Source: Pseudoips prasinana (taxonomy: Eukaryota; Arthropoda; Insecta; Lepidoptera; Nolidae). From it: 64,000 nucleotides of DNA. The stretch is from NCBI GenBank assembly GCA_951640165.1, contig OX621250.1, forward strand, positions 5,022,001 through 5,086,000, read 5' to 3'. Shown here in pieces: positions 48,601-59,149 of this stretch. How positions within the stretch are numbered: the stretch's first letter is position 1; each line of letters starts with the position of its first letter. A program made the translations under genes and the position numbers. A model generated the notes under the pieces. The model was not told the DNA's origin, ran no database searches, and saw nothing but the letters and a program-made list of their open reading frames with translations.

Positions 48601-51546
48601 ATGGACGATAATGTCCCTATTATTGATGACAGTTTTTTCTCATGTTCTTCCTCTAATGACAGTTTTGTTAGTGCGGACAGTGATTCTTCCACAACTCTAA
48701 CTTTGCATGATCAGCTATCCCTTCTCCTCTCTGATTATTCTAAAAACCTTAACATCGCCCACATTAATGTTCAGAGTATTCCACGCCACCATTCTGATCT
48801 TCTAGCATCCATTAGCAGTAACCATATTGATGCTCTTTTAATATCAGAATCTTTTCTTAAGCCTTCTCTTCTCTCTACTCACTTTTCATTGCCTGGATTT
48901 GTGCTCGTCCGTAACGACCGGATTGGAAAGGGATGTGGGGGTGTGGCACTATACTTACGAGCTAACATCTCCTTTAAAATCGTAAATGTCTCTCCATCTA
49001 CCTACACTGAATCAGCAGAGCATCTATTTATTGAAATCATAGTCCATCACAAAAAAATGCTTCTCGGAGTCTTCTATAGTCCGAATCTTCGAATTAATTA
49101 TTTCAACACGCTGGAGACGTTACTTCATGATATATGCCCGACTTACGAGCACGTAGTCATAATGGGTGACTTTAATACGTGTTTGATAAAAAACGATCAC
49201 CGTGCTCACGCTATCCGATCTCTCTTATCAGCTGTTGACCTTCATATCTTACCTCTTTCAGCCACACATCATTTTCCTAATTGTAACCCATCTCTTCTTG
49301 ATCTAATGATTGTCTCCAAACCTGATCTCGTTTCAACACATGGTCAGCTCACTGCTTGTTTCTCTTACCACGACTTAATCTTTCTTTCCTACTCTATTCG
49401 GCCTCCCAAACGTAGATCACAATATTCAACCCTTCGGAATTTCAAGGGCATGAACCTGGAGGCATTAAAGTGTGATGCAGAGCACATTGACTGGACGCCG
49501 GTGATCAATTGTGACTCTATTGATACTAAAGTTCAAGAATTTAGCGGTATATTAACATCTCTGTATGATCGTCATGCACCGAAACGGCGAGTTAAACTTA
49601 AACACATTCCAGCCCCTTGGATTACTCCGGCTATCAAAGAAGCTATGGCTAATAGGGATAAGGCGAAACTAAGGTATAAGCGCACGCCTACAGAGACCAA
49701 CTTTAATCGCTTCAAAATCTTGCGCAATCGCTGCAGTCGTATGTGTCGTGATTCTAAACGTCGCCACTTCCACACTTCTCTCAATAATCAAAATTCCTCC
49801 AAAGTTTGGAAATTCCTAAAAGCCAATGGTATCGGCAAAACCCCTTCGGCAGATTTTAACAGTATTGACCTGGATTCTCTTAACCACCATTTCTCAATTC
49901 CTCCTATTACAATTGACCCTCGTATCAAATCGAATACCTTACTTGAGCTGTCTTCTTTGTCGGTACCACAATGTTCCCCGTTCAAACTCACTTCAGTGAG
50001 TGAAGACGAAGTAAAAAAATCTCTATTATCAATAACATCTTCCGCTGTTGGTAATGACGAGTTATGCTCCAGAATGGTTACTCCACTAATTCCTATTTTA
50101 ATTCCTATCCTTACTCATATTTTTAACTTTTCTTTGTACTCCTGTTGCTTCCCATGTGCCTGGAAACAAGCGCATATCATCCCGTTACCTAAAATTTCCA
50201 ATCCTACACTATTGTCACAATTTCGCCCGATTTCCATCCTCCCTTTCCTCTCAAAAGTTCTGGAGCATATAGTCCACCGTCAGCTATCCGGTTACTTACT
50301 GCGGAATAATCTTCTAAATCCCTTACAATCTGGTTTTCGACCAGGTCACAGCACGGCAACGGCGCTCCTAAAGGTCACTGACGAAATCCGTTGGGCCATG
50401 GAGAATAAATCTCTCACAGTTTTGGTTCTCCTTGACTTTAGCAGTGCCTTTAACTCCGTGGACTTCGATATTCTTCTCGAAACTCTTAAATCACTTAATT
50501 TCTCCTCGGAGTCTGTGGCTTGGTTCGATACATATCTTCGGGGACGCACGCAGCGTGTTTGCTATAAGGACTCTTATTCAGATTGGTGCAATCTTACCAC
50601 GGGCGTACCCCAGGGTGGCGTGTTATCTCCTTTGCTGTTCTCCATCTTCATCAACTTTGCTACACGAGTTATTTCCTCCAATTTTCATCTCTACGCAGAC
50701 GACATGCAGTTATACCGTCATTTTACATTAAATGAAGCAAGAACCGCGATTGCTGCCATGAATCAGGACCTGGGCGCGATCAGTCAATGGGCTAGATCCT
50801 TCGGTCTTCAATTAAATCCCATAAAGTCCCAGGCCATGATTATTGGCAGTAGGCAAATGCGTGCTGGTTTTGACGTCAGCTGTTTTCCTCCTGTTTTACT
50901 TGACAATGTGCATATTGCGTACTCGGATACTGCTAAGAATCTTGGGGTAATTATAGATCGGAACTTATCCTGGAATGCTCACATCAATGAAGTCAGCAAA
51001 AAGGTCTATTTCACCTTTCACTCACTTAGGTGCCTCCAGTACTTTTTGCCCTTTGAAACCAAAATCACTCTTGCTCAAACTCTTATCCAGCCCATTCTGG
51101 ACTATGCTGATGTCTGCTATCTGGATGCTACCGAAGAGCTATTAAACAAACTTGAGCGTTTGCAAAATTTATGTATACGTTTCATTTTTAATCTCCGAAA
51201 GTACGACCATGTCTCAGAATTCCGCAACAATCTCAAGTGGCTCCCAATCCGCCTTCGCAGGAATACTCGAATATTATGTCTCCTCTTCAATATCCTAAAT
51301 AATCCCGCATATCCCTCTTACCTACACGAGCGCTTTTCCTTTAAACATTCTCCCAATGCCCAATGTAGGTCACACCTAAAAAGCATTTTAAAATTCCCAT
51401 CCCATAAAACTGATTTCTTCTCCAACTCCTTCACTGTTCAGGCGGTTAGGCTGTGGAACTCTCTTCCGCCTAACATTCGAAACTGTAACACAATCGCCAC
51501 ATTCAAAAAGAAGTTAAAAGAACACTACCTTTCCTCTTTGCCATAG
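48601..51546 (+). CDS. LINE ORF2: endonuclease and reverse transcriptase
   Basis: 981 codons without interruption. An in-frame TAG lies just upstream, so ATG 48601 is the likely start. The N-terminal apurinic-like (EEP) endonuclease spans about 50-265: N56 in HINVQS, E83 in ISESF, the GDFN motif at 189-192, and SYHDLIF with H257. The reverse transcriptase spans about 480-770: PLPKISNP, FRPISILPFLSKVLE, the FRPGHST block, motif A VLLDFSSAFNSVD with D612, motif B GVPQGGVLSPLLF, motif C YADD at 698-701, and NLGVIIDRNLSW. The C-terminus ends with VRLWNSLPPNIRNC and FKKKLKEHYLSSLP. No RNase H domain and no restriction-like endonuclease. The organisation fits the Jockey superfamily (CR1/L2/Daphne-like). 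The protein would nick the target and copy element RNA at the site. All catalytic residues are present, so it may be active. Confidence 0.93.
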   Translation: MDDNVPIIDDSFFSCSSSNDSFVSADSDSSTTLTLHDQLSLLLSDYSKNLNIAHINVQSIPRHHSDLLASISSNHIDALLISESFLKPSLLSTHFSLPGFVLVRNDRIGKGCGGVALYLRANISFKIVNVSPSTYTESAEHLFIEIIVHHKKMLLGVFYSPNLRINYFNTLETLLHDICPTYEHVVIMGDFNTCLIKNDHRAHAIRSLLSAVDLHILPLSATHHFPNCNPSLLDLMIVSKPDLVSTHGQLTACFSYHDLIFLSYSIRPPKRRSQYSTLRNFKGMNLEALKCDAEHIDWTPVINCDSIDTKVQEFSGILTSLYDRHAPKRRVKLKHIPAPWITPAIKEAMANRDKAKLRYKRTPTETNFNRFKILRNRCSRMCRDSKRRHFHTSLNNQNSSKVWKFLKANGIGKTPSADFNSIDLDSLNHHFSIPPITIDPRIKSNTLLELSSLSVPQCSPFKLTSVSEDEVKKSLLSITSSAVGNDELCSRMVTPLIPILIPILTHIFNFSLYSCCFPCAWKQAHIIPLPKISNPTLLSQFRPISILPFLSKVLEHIVHRQLSGYLLRNNLLNPLQSGFRPGHSTATALLKVTDEIRWAMENKSLTVLVLLDFSSAFNSVDFDILLETLKSLNFSSESVAWFDTYLRGRTQRVCYKDSYSDWCNLTTGVPQGGVLSPLLFSIFINFATRVISSNFHLYADDMQLYRHFTLNEARTAIAAMNQDLGAISQWARSFGLQLNPIKSQAMIIGSRQMRAGFDVSCFPPVLLDNVHIAYSDTAKNLGVIIDRNLSWNAHINEVSKKVYFTFHSLRCLQYFLPFETKITLAQTLIQPILDYADVCYLDATEELLNKLERLQNLCIRFIFNLRKYDHVSEFRNNLKWLPIRLRRNTRILCLLFNILNNPAYPSYLHERFSFKHSPNAQCRSHLKSILKFPSHKTDFFSNSFTVQAVRLWNSLPPNIRNCNTIATFKKKLKEHYLSSLP

Positions 51547-51795
51547 ATATATGTATTTTATGTAGTTTATTATTTAAAATTATGTATTTATTTATGTATA
51601 TGTGTATTTTTATCGTATGTATGTATATCACCCTACACACTCATATCTTCCTCTCTTCCAAAATCTCCTCTTGCAGGTCTACTGGAAGAGATTTCTTTAG
51701 AAATAAGTAGTACCTTTGTACAATGTCTTTTCTTGTTTATTCTTTCTTTCTTTATAGTCTTAGTGTGTACATAAATTGGAAATAAATAAATAAAT
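51547..51795 (+). mobile_element. LINE 3' UTR and (AAAT)n tail
   Basis: Short pyrimidine-rich 3' UTR (CTCATATCTTCCTCTCTTCC) ending in AAATTGGAAATAAATAAATA. A microsatellite tail rather than poly(A) is usual in CR1/L2-type elements. Confidence 0.75.
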
Positions 51796-51931
51796 AAACG
51801 TTTCTCAGGAACCACAAATGAAAGATTCCAGGGGTATACAGGTGGATGGGTAAGTGAGTGATTTCTAAGAAAATAACTAACAAAACCTTTTTACAAACCG
51901 CAGCAAGTCGGCCTTTAGCCGTACCAAACTT

Positions 51932-52142
51932 TTTTTTAGGTCATAGGGCGGCACACGAGCAAGTGGGTCACCTTATGGTAAGTGATCACCGCCGCCCATG
52001 GACACTCACAACACTAGAAGAGTCTCGGGTGCGTTGCCGGCCTTTGAAGAGTCAGCAAACAAGTGTTGCTGACCCTTCCCTCCACCCCGATGAGCTCTGG
52101 CGACCTTACTCACTCGCAGAAACACAACATTTAAGTTTTTAA
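51932..52142 (-). mobile_element. LINE 3'-end fragment
   Basis: Homologous to 4614-4832: GTGGGTCACCTTATGGTAAG, CCGCCCATGGACACTCACAA and GTGTTGCTGACCCTTCCCTC. Read on the minus strand it is the 3' UTR of a LINE whose coding end is seen at 60963-61250. The 94-codon plus ORF is a shadow. Confidence 0.65.
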
Positions 52143-52174
52143 TGTTATTATTAAGGAATGTCTTGTGTAAGCTG

Positions 52175-52425
52175 ATATAATAATAATATCCTGGGACAAT
52201 ATTTACACACGGTTATCTGATTCCAAACTAAGCAGACCTTGTACTATGGAAACCAGATAACTAATATACTACATATACTACTTTTCGTTTGCAAATACAT
52301 ACTTATATAGCTAATTACACACAGACTCCTGAGTCAGCCTGAACATGTCTGTTTGTCCTGACAAACAAACATGTTCATGAGCACAAATATCTGCCCTGAG
52401 TGGAAATCGAATCCACGACGAAAGA
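52175..52425 (-). repeat. SINE-B, with small internal inversion
   Basis: TATCCTGGGACAATATTTAC, GGAAACCAGATAACTAATAT, TGGAAATCGAATCCACGACG. Near 52340-52375 a piece reads GAACATGTCTGTTTGTCCTG followed at once by its own complement. Confidence 0.75.
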
Positions 52426-52429
52426 TCGT

Positions 52430-52782
52430 ATCATATTGGAAACACCTTCCAAACTATTAATTTCATTTTTATAGCATTATTCGCAATGCAACGTGCAAAT
52501 CTAATCTCAAAAATGGGAAAACATAAATTTAAAGTTCGCGACTCGCAGGACGATTAAATTTATGATTTCCTATTATTGAGATTAGATTTACGCTTTGCAA
52601 TGGGAATTATTTTTTATTTTAGCGAATGCTATTGCCATTTGATTATTTTCCCTATAACTTAGGAAATACATGTTATTTTCAGTGCACCCTCAAAATAATG
52701 GAAGGCATAGTGCTGCAGCTTGTCATATCGTCGTGAAAGCCAGTTTCGTCCGTCACGTGTACCACCCGCGCTATAAAATTTA
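52430..52782. other. Unassigned sequence
   Basis: A loose inverted similarity (GCAACGTGCAAATCTAATCT / GAGATTAGATTTACGCTTTG) spans about 52460-52600. It may be an old palindromic element. No ORF. Confidence 0.35.
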
Positions 52783-53162
52783 GGCCAAAAAGTGATTTTG
52801 GGATATTTCGCAAAAAAGAAATTTCTCAGTGCCAGCCTGAAGTCTGGGAGTTGGCGGTATTACACCCCCGTGCCTCGGAGAGCACGTAAAGCCGTCGGTC
52901 CTGTACCTGCCCATATTCGCTAGTCGTCCCATTAGATTTATAGAGACTTATGGATTAGAAAATGCCCCTGTGTATGCGCAAATAGATGTACAGACGCCAG
53001 CACATCCATCTACCCCAATCTGTCAAATTTCTTTTATAGATTTTCAACTTTATCACAGAAGCATAAGGTTCACTTTCAATTGGTGAAATTGGACAGATTG
53101 GGGTAGCTTGATGTGCTGGCGTCTGTACACTATAATATGTCCCGGGCTAATGGCTAGTCTGG
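52783..53162 (+). repeat. SINE-E split by a MITE
   Basis: Head missing. GGCCAAAAAGTGATTTTGGG, GAAGTCTGGGAGTTGGCGGT and GCACGTAAAGCCGTCGGTCC up to TGCGCAAATAGATG, then the MITE, then CACTATAATATGTCCCGGGC. Confidence 0.8.
52991..53125. mobile_element. Mariner-type MITE, MITE-1 family
   Basis: 135 bp with inverted ends CAGACGCCAGCACATCCATC and the complement of TAGCTTGATGTGCTGGCGTC, flanked by TA (52989-52990, 53126-53127). Inserted in a SINE-E. Confidence 0.92.
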
Positions 53163-53164
53163 AG

Positions 53165-53600
53165 TCGGATAATTGACAATTGACTTGGCAGACGCATTAA
53201 GATCGGTTCCTAATGTCTATCGTGTCGGTCTAATATAAATCTGAAGCCTTTCTTTGAAGCCGTAATAAAGAAATTCAATTCTTAACAAAGAACTTATTCA
53301 ACAAAGATATAATAAAAGTAACCAAAATACACTACACGGTTACCATATTTCGTAACAAAATGTCACTTGCACATAACCCTACGACGCTCGTCGGTCCAAC
53401 CGACCCTCTATTTACATAATATTTAGTTTACTAGACCCGGGTATTGACCTCACAATATCGCCAACGTATTGGAAAAAAATTGTTTGCACAATGGCTCGAA
53501 CAAATACAGTGGAAACTCCATTTGACGCCACTCGATGTAACGACAAACTCCCTAAATCGTCGAAATTACTTGACTTTGGTTGGGTCACCTTGTTGTCCGT
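53165..53600. other. Unassigned sequence
   Basis: No feature recognised. Confidence 0.3.
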
Positions 53601-53607
53601 ACAATGA

Positions 53608-53750
53608 TCCTGCTAATATTATAAAAGCGAAAGTTTGTGAGTATGGATGAATAGATGTTTGTTATTCTTTCACGCAAAACTACCGAACGGATTCTGATAA
53701 AACTTGGTATTAATATAGTTCATATAACATAGGTCAGGTATATATCAAGC
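53608..53750 (+). mobile_element. Helitron H3, 3'-truncated
   Basis: TCCTGCTAATATTATAAAAG, AAACTACCGAACGGATTCTG. The 3' hairpin and CTAG are missing. Confidence 0.55.
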
Positions 53751-53779
53751 AATAAAAAAAGCCAACGAAGTTAACTTAC

Positions 53780-53985
53780 TTATCGAATGGTCTGTAATTG
53801 TGACCGAAAGCTTAAAGTGCCCTCCGAATGGAAACGCTCAGAAATCAAACCATTTTTGCGATCACCCATCTATGGAATGATCGGTGATGTTATGCATCGA
53901 TGCACGAGCTAGATGCTTAATCTCACCGATCACCTATGGACTGGTGAAAACTGGCTTAGAGTTGTGAGAGTTACTGCCTACGCGC
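53780..53985 (+). repeat. F repeat, diverged
   Basis: AAGCTTAAAGTGCCCTCCGA, GATCACCCATCTATGGAATG, CTCACCGATCACCTATGGAC. Confidence 0.5.
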
Positions 53986-54044
53986 AGAAAGATTAGAAAT
54001 CCACGTAGTGTTGGGCACATTGGTGTCAAAAGGTTTGTTACAAA

Positions 54045-54090
54045 AATATATTATAATATATATATATATATATATATAAATATGTATTAT
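54045..54090 (+). repeat. AT microsatellite
   Basis: About 30 bp of (AT)n near 54058-54079, within AT-rich surroundings. Confidence 0.85.
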
Positions 54091-54461
54091 AAAAATATTA
54101 TGTAATATTGATTTTTCTTATCTCCCTTTAACGATAATTTTGACGATAAAATACGCAGCCCCTTAAGTGACGCTATAAAGAGTTTCCACTGTATGTTCGT
54201 TCGGCCGTCGAAAACGAAGCGTGTTTTGGGAACGGGTTAGTAGATAATACATGAGTAATTAATTTTTATCGGAAAAACGTCATTTACTGGAATCGTGTAT
54301 CGACTTTATACATTCATTGCACATAAAAATATGTTGTAAAATGTGTTATGGAAAATATTACCTTGAATTTATTTTATTGGTTTGTGCTACATACACAACT
54401 TTATATAATATAATTTTCGTAACAGTTTCTCTAGAAATGTTACTTTTAAATTATTTTATGT

Positions 54462-54545
54462 ATAATAGCGTAGTGGTTAAGGTTTCGAAACAACTTTTTT
54501 TGGGATCGATTTACGGGGTTCGAACCCCAACCGAACAAGGTATAA
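54462..54545 (+). repeat. tRNA-like SINE head
   Basis: AGCGTAGTGGTTAAGG (A box) and ACGGGGTTCGAACCCCAACC (B box with a paired T stem). No acceptor stem or plausible anticodon loop, so not a tRNA gene. It is unlike SINE-A to SINE-E. Confidence 0.5.
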
Positions 54546-54675
54546 CGTAAATAGTGGAGAAAACTTTATGAGCGCTATATACCCATGAAACTGAACCATT
54601 TAAAATAAAACCAATATGTGAAATACTGAAAAAAAAACACAACTACTTCTTGTGTAGTGTTTCTCATGTAAATAA

Positions 54676-54851
54676 TCCTATTTAATTATAAACAAGAAAG
54701 TTTGTAAGTATGGATGTTTGTTACTCTTTCACGTAAAAACGACTGATTGGATTTTAATGGAACTTTACAATTATATAGCTTATACATAAGAATAACACAT
54801 AGGCTTTAATTTATAAAGTTTACCGCGGATGAAACCGCAGGGCACAGCTAG
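54676..54851 (+). mobile_element. Helitron H3, diverged
   Basis: AAGAAAGTTTGTAAGTATGG, ACGACTGATTGGATTTTAAT, then CCGCGGATGAAACCGCAGGG and CACAGCTAG followed by T. Confidence 0.7.
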
Positions 54852-54899
54852 TCTACAATATAATAGCTATTCATATAGCTCGTGGGAATCGTGATGTGA

Positions 54900-54995
54900 T
54901 GATGACGCGAGCCAACGCCCCTCCAAATGGAAACGTTAAGAACATTTGGGGGGGGGGGGGGGGGGTATGTCCAGCAGTGGACGATATCAGGCTGA
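54900..54995 (+). repeat. K repeat right end with poly-G
   Basis: CCAACGCCCCTCCAAATGGA, then 18 consecutive G (54948-54965), then TATGTCCAGCAGTGGACGAT. The poly-G replaces the GGGGGAGACC of the other copy. Confidence 0.6.
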
Positions 54996-55010
54996 TAATT
55001 AACATAAACA

Positions 55011-55320
55011 TCTATACATATAAAAAAAATCGTAGAAAAGTCAAAACTGTATATTGAATATTTTTAAAAAAATATACTTGGGGCGTGATCTACAATGGAT
55101 ATCAAAGCCGAGAATATCGTTTTTAGAATTTTTGTCTGTGTGTCTGTTTGTCTGTATGTATGTCCGGGCTAAACTCAAAAAGTACTGTATGGATTTACTT
55201 CAAATTTTGCAAGAATATTACTAAGAGGTTGGGTCAACATATAGGCTACATATTATCACGCCTACGGGGGAGGAGTTGTGACAATTTATAAAGTTTAACG
55301 TCGGTAAAACCGCGGGGCAC
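55011..55320 (+). mobile_element. Helitron H1, 3' end clipped
   Basis: TCTATACATATAAAAAAAAT ... GTCGGTAAAACCGCGGGGCA, then C; AGCTAG is missing. Confidence 0.8.
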
Positions 55321-55609
55321 AATAAAATACTTAAATCAGTGTAATGTTTTTTAAAACTGTAATCGTGAAATAACTGGTAAGTCTTTTGAAATGTTTCTCT
55401 TCAATACTTTCTTATTTGAATAGGACATCTCTACTCAAAGATTTTATATCAATAATGACCCGAAACAAAAAGGGGCTTATACTTTCAACCCCTTAATAGA
55501 CTTTAAAGGGCTTTTAAAAGAAGCCTTTCCAAAGAGCGGATGACAAGGGAATCCGTCTTTAAACTTTCTCCACCGAATAGTGAAAAGTTGGCATAGCGGG
55601 TTTATTATA

Positions 55610-56360
55610 CAGGGTGGCCGCGGAGTTGACGTTCAAACGCAAAATTTAGACATTTTATGATGAGGAGTATCCGAATCATAAACAATAATCTCTCCATTTT
55701 AATTATCTATACATATAATAAAATCGTAGGAAAGTCAAAACTGTACATTGAATATTTTTTAAAAAGGATACTTGGGGCGTAATCTACTGTTGATATCGAT
55801 GCCAAAAATATAGATTTTAGAATTTTAGCCGGTTTGTCTGTATGTATTTCCGGGCTAAACTCAAAAAGTACTGCATGGATACTTCAAATTTTGCATGAAT
55901 ATTACTAAGAGGTCGGGTCAACATATAGACTACATATTATCACGCTATCACCTACGGGGGAGAAGCGGTGATAATTTATAAAATTTAACGTGGGTAAAAC
56001 CGCGGGGCACAGCTAGTTTTTTTATACTTTGAAAATTTATAAGTCCTGAGCTCTAACCCTAATTTTGAACTTATGAATAAATTCTAAGTCAGTTCTGCAA
56101 TGATTAGATAAACCAAACTTTTTGGGTGTTAGGTTAAACTATGCTTATTAGTTATCACAAAAAAACTGAACCAGAAATATTCAACAGAACGAGAAAAATA
56201 TCGAAAACTGATGTTAGGCGAAATTTACGAAAAAATCATTTAAAAAATTCTATATTGAAAACTACGCAAAATCGTAGAACATAAATGGGGGTGATTCGGA
56301 TACTCCTCATCATAAGGTATCTAAATTTTGCGTTTAAACGTCAACTCATTGGCTACCCTA
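55610..56360. mobile_element. TIR DNA element split by a Helitron
   Basis: Terminal inverted repeats of about 70 bp: CAGGGTGGCCGCGGAGTTGA to TGAGGAGTATCCGAATCAT (55610-55679), and its complement at 56292-56360 with some mismatches. The interior (56020-56290) has no ORF. The Helitron at 55706-56016 is inserted just inside the left arm. The superfamily is not determined. Confidence 0.8.
55706..56016 (+). mobile_element. Helitron H1, complete ends
   Basis: A, TCTATACATATAATAAAATC ... GTGGGTAAAACCGCGGGGCA, CAGCTAG, T. Nested in a TIR element. Confidence 0.9.
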
Positions 56361-56478
56361 TATATTAAACTGAATAGTTTCAGTGCGCGGGTTGCGTCTA
56401 TTCATAAGGGCCGGAACATAAAGTTTTATAAGTTATCTCGCACTGTTCGTGATAACCATTCATCCATCTTATTATCAA

Positions 56479-56791
56479 CTAGCTGTGCCCCGCAGTTTTA
56501 CCCGCGTTCAGTTATATAAATAATCACAGCTCCTCTCCCGTAGGTGATAGCTGGATAATATGGAGCCTATATGTTGACCCGACCTCTTAGTAAAATTCAT
56601 GCAAAATTTTAAGTTATTCCATGCAGTACTTTTTGAATTTAGCCCGGACATACAAACAGATAAACAGACAAAAATTGTAAAAACTTTATTTTTGGCTTCT
56701 ATATCGATTGTAGATCACGCCCCAAGTAACCTTTTTAAAACGTATTCAATGTACAGTTTTGACTTTCCTACGATTTTATTATGTGTGTAGA
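56479..56791 (-). mobile_element. Helitron H1, complete ends
   Basis: CTAGCTGTGCCCCGCAGTTT to ATTTTATTATGTGTGTAGA, between A and T, reverse orientation. Confidence 0.88.
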
Positions 56792-56796
56792 TAATT

Positions 56797-56935
56797 TGAC
56801 AGGCCTGTTGGACTAGCGGTTAGTGTCCCTGACTGCTAAGCCAGAGGTCGTGGGTTCGATCCCTTCCGATGACTGATCTTTGTGTTCTTGTTCGGTGTCT
56901 GTGTGTAATTTATTATCTTTCTTCTGAGACATTAT
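56797..56935 (+). repeat. SINE-D copy
   Basis: GGCCTGTTGGACTAGCGGTT (A box), GTCGTGGGTTCGATCCCTTC (B box), TCTTTGTGTTCTTGTTCGGT. Confidence 0.75.
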
Positions 56936-57155
56936 TTACACACGGCCAACTGATCCCAAACTAAGCAAAGTTTTTACTATGGAAACCAGATAACTGATAT
57001 ATTACATATACTAATTTTATTTTGGAAATACATATCTACTTATATAGATAATTATACCCAGAGAAGTTCATGCAAATAAATATATGTCCTGGGTGGGAAT
57101 CGAACCCACGAATTGTGGCGTGAAAGGCAAGAATTTACCAACCATGCCTTTAGCT
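56930..57155 (-). repeat. SINE-B copy
   Basis: GAGACATTATTTACACACGG, GGAAACCAGATAACTGATAT, GGTGGGAATCGAACCCACGA and ACCAACCATGCC. Confidence 0.75.
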
Positions 57156-57184
57156 ATTTTTTCATAGACAACAGTCGCATAAAG

Positions 57185-57232
57185 GAAATTATTCCCTGTG
57201 TTGCGGGTACTTTACAAACATATAATCCTATG
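57185..57232 (-). repeat. SINE-C tail fragment
   Basis: ATTATTCCCTGTGTTGCGGG, TACTTTACAAACATATAAT. Confidence 0.5.
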
Positions 57233-57239
57233 CTTTATA

Positions 57240-57733
57240 TCTATATATATAAAAATCAATGCCACTTTTCGTTGTAATGTTATAACTCAACAACGCCTTT
57301 ACCGGTTTGGCTAATTTTGGTCTTGAATTATTCGTGGAAGTCCAGGGAAGGTTTGTACGTAGAGAAAATTTAAAAAAAAATACTTGTGTGTACTTATGTA
57401 CACGCGTTAGAAGTTATACTTCTTAATATACAACTTGAACATAGTTATCAATTTTCATACCACCTAGAACTAACTTCATGATGTTATTTTTACGATTGAA
57501 TTTTTACGATGCGCGCGCATCGTAAAAATTCACTCTCATACCACCTAGAACTAACTTCATGCTGTTAAATTTTTTGGTGTCGGTGTGCGCGCGCATCGTA
57601 AAAATTCACTCTCATCATTTTTCTCCATCGCGCCAAAAGAAGTATAACTTCAAAAAGTCTTGAAAAAGTGTACCTAAAATCAACATCTTTCTATATTCCC
57701 ATAAGCGTAGCGAAGCACGTACCGGGCCGCTAG
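57240..57733 (+). mobile_element. Helitron H5, complete ends
   Basis: 494 bp: A, TCTATATATATAAAAATCAA ... AGCGAAGCACGTACCGGGCC, GCTAG, T. The interior carries the CATACCACCTAGAACTAACT duplication shared with 36108-36352 and a 36-bp perfect palindrome at 57497-57532 (core ATGCGCGCGCAT). Confidence 0.75.
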
Positions 57734-57734
57734 T

Positions 57735-57898
57735 ACTCAAGTAATAGACACGTTCATAAATCTTATATCAATCCGATCTATTAAATTAGTTATTACTTTC
57801 TTCAAATGTGAATGATGTAACCCATATTTGGTTGCATAAGTATCTGTGTACGATATGGGATGTGTCAATATTTAATGATTCATTGACCTGCCACGTGT
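57735..57898. other. Unassigned sequence
   Basis: A short plus ORF (57808-57999) overlaps a MITE and is not credible. Confidence 0.3.
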
Positions 57899-57899
57899 A

Positions 57900-58019
57900 C
57901 AAATGGCTACATCAAGCTATACATTTCCAATATAAGCTGACCTCTAGTTGTATGGAAATCCTATACAACACGGGATCAGCTTATACTGGTAATGACTAGC
58001 TTGATATGTAGCCGTGTGT
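57900..58019. mobile_element. Mariner-type MITE, MITE-2 family
   Basis: 120 bp, degenerate left end (CAAATGGCTACATCAAGCTA) and right end ACTAGCTTGATATGTAGCCG. TA on the left, TT on the right. Confidence 0.75.
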
Positions 58020-58255
58020 TCCACAGGAATAGTATTCGGATTTGGACTTAGTTTTTATTCATACTTTTTTCTTACATAAGTAATATATTTTAAATATATA
58101 AAGAACTAATATATCGACCTATCCGTAGAATTAAGTTACTTCTGCATAATCGTTACTTTATAGGAGAGCTATTTGAAATAGGTCTAGTACAAAATCAGAC
58201 ATGACATTTCACATAATTTTCTAGCAATTTGATTATTTTGGTAGACATTTGATTA
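58020..58255. other. Unassigned sequence
   Basis: No feature recognised. Confidence 0.3.
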
Positions 58256-58562
58256 TCTATACATATAATAAAATCGTGGGAAAGTCAAAACTGTACATTG
58301 AATATTTTTTTAAAGGATACTTGGGGCGTGATCTACGTTCGATATCGAAGCCAAAAATATAGGTATTAGAATTTTTGTCTGTGTGTCTGTTTCTCCGGGC
58401 TAAACTCAAAAAGTACTCCATGGATTTACTTCAAATTTTGCATGAATATTACTAAGAGGTCGGGTCAACATATAGGGCACATATTATCACCCTATCACCT
58501 ACGGGGAGGAGCTGTAATAAGTAATAAAATTTAACGCGGGTAAAACCGCGGGGCACAGCTAG
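58256..58562 (+). mobile_element. Helitron H1, complete ends
   Basis: A, TCTATACATATAATAAAATC ... GCGGGTAAAACCGCGGGGCA, CAGCTAG, T. 307 bp. Confidence 0.9.
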
Positions 58563-58705
58563 TATTTTTATAAATAATCAAATTGTTAGTAATATAATAT
58601 CAATAATAATATCTTCTAAATTTCGAAATATGGAAAAATTGAATCTGCAATGGTGGCAGGAACAGAGTCCATGCTACCGGAAGTTACGGCTCTAGAGACA
58701 GGAAC

Positions 58706-58852
58706 CTCCTGGAAATCAGATAACTGATATACTACATAAACTACTTTTTATATTACATACTTATATAGATACACCCATACACACAGACATTTTCATGCAA
58801 ACAAATATCTGTCCTGGGTGGAAATCGAACCCACGACCTGCAGCGTGAAAAA
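58706..58852 (-). repeat. SINE-B fragment
   Basis: CTGGAAATCAGATAACTGAT, CTGGGTGGAAATCGAACCCA, ACGACCTGCAGCGTGAAA. Confidence 0.7.
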
Positions 58853-58854
58853 AA

Positions 58855-59148
58855 AAATCTAAATGAAGCCGTCCGTTTTAAAATTCTAAGGATTGTACAA
58901 ATCTTAAACCATTTGTTAACCATTCACTATCTGATGTGCTCTTCATCAACAACTCAGTGGGACGAACCGGGAATAAATCATGAAGGGATTCCGGATTTGG
59001 CGTGGTGGGGCGCCATGCTAGGTATAGGCGCCGCGATACTTGGGTCTTCCCATACCTGAGTATCTAACTATATTGTGATGTTTTTATATATAAAATAACA
59101 TCCTGTTTAACTAGGGGTAGGGAAAAGCAAACGCAACAAAAGAACAAC
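58855..59148. other. Unassigned sequence
   Basis: No feature recognised. Confidence 0.3.
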
Positions 59149-59149
59149 A

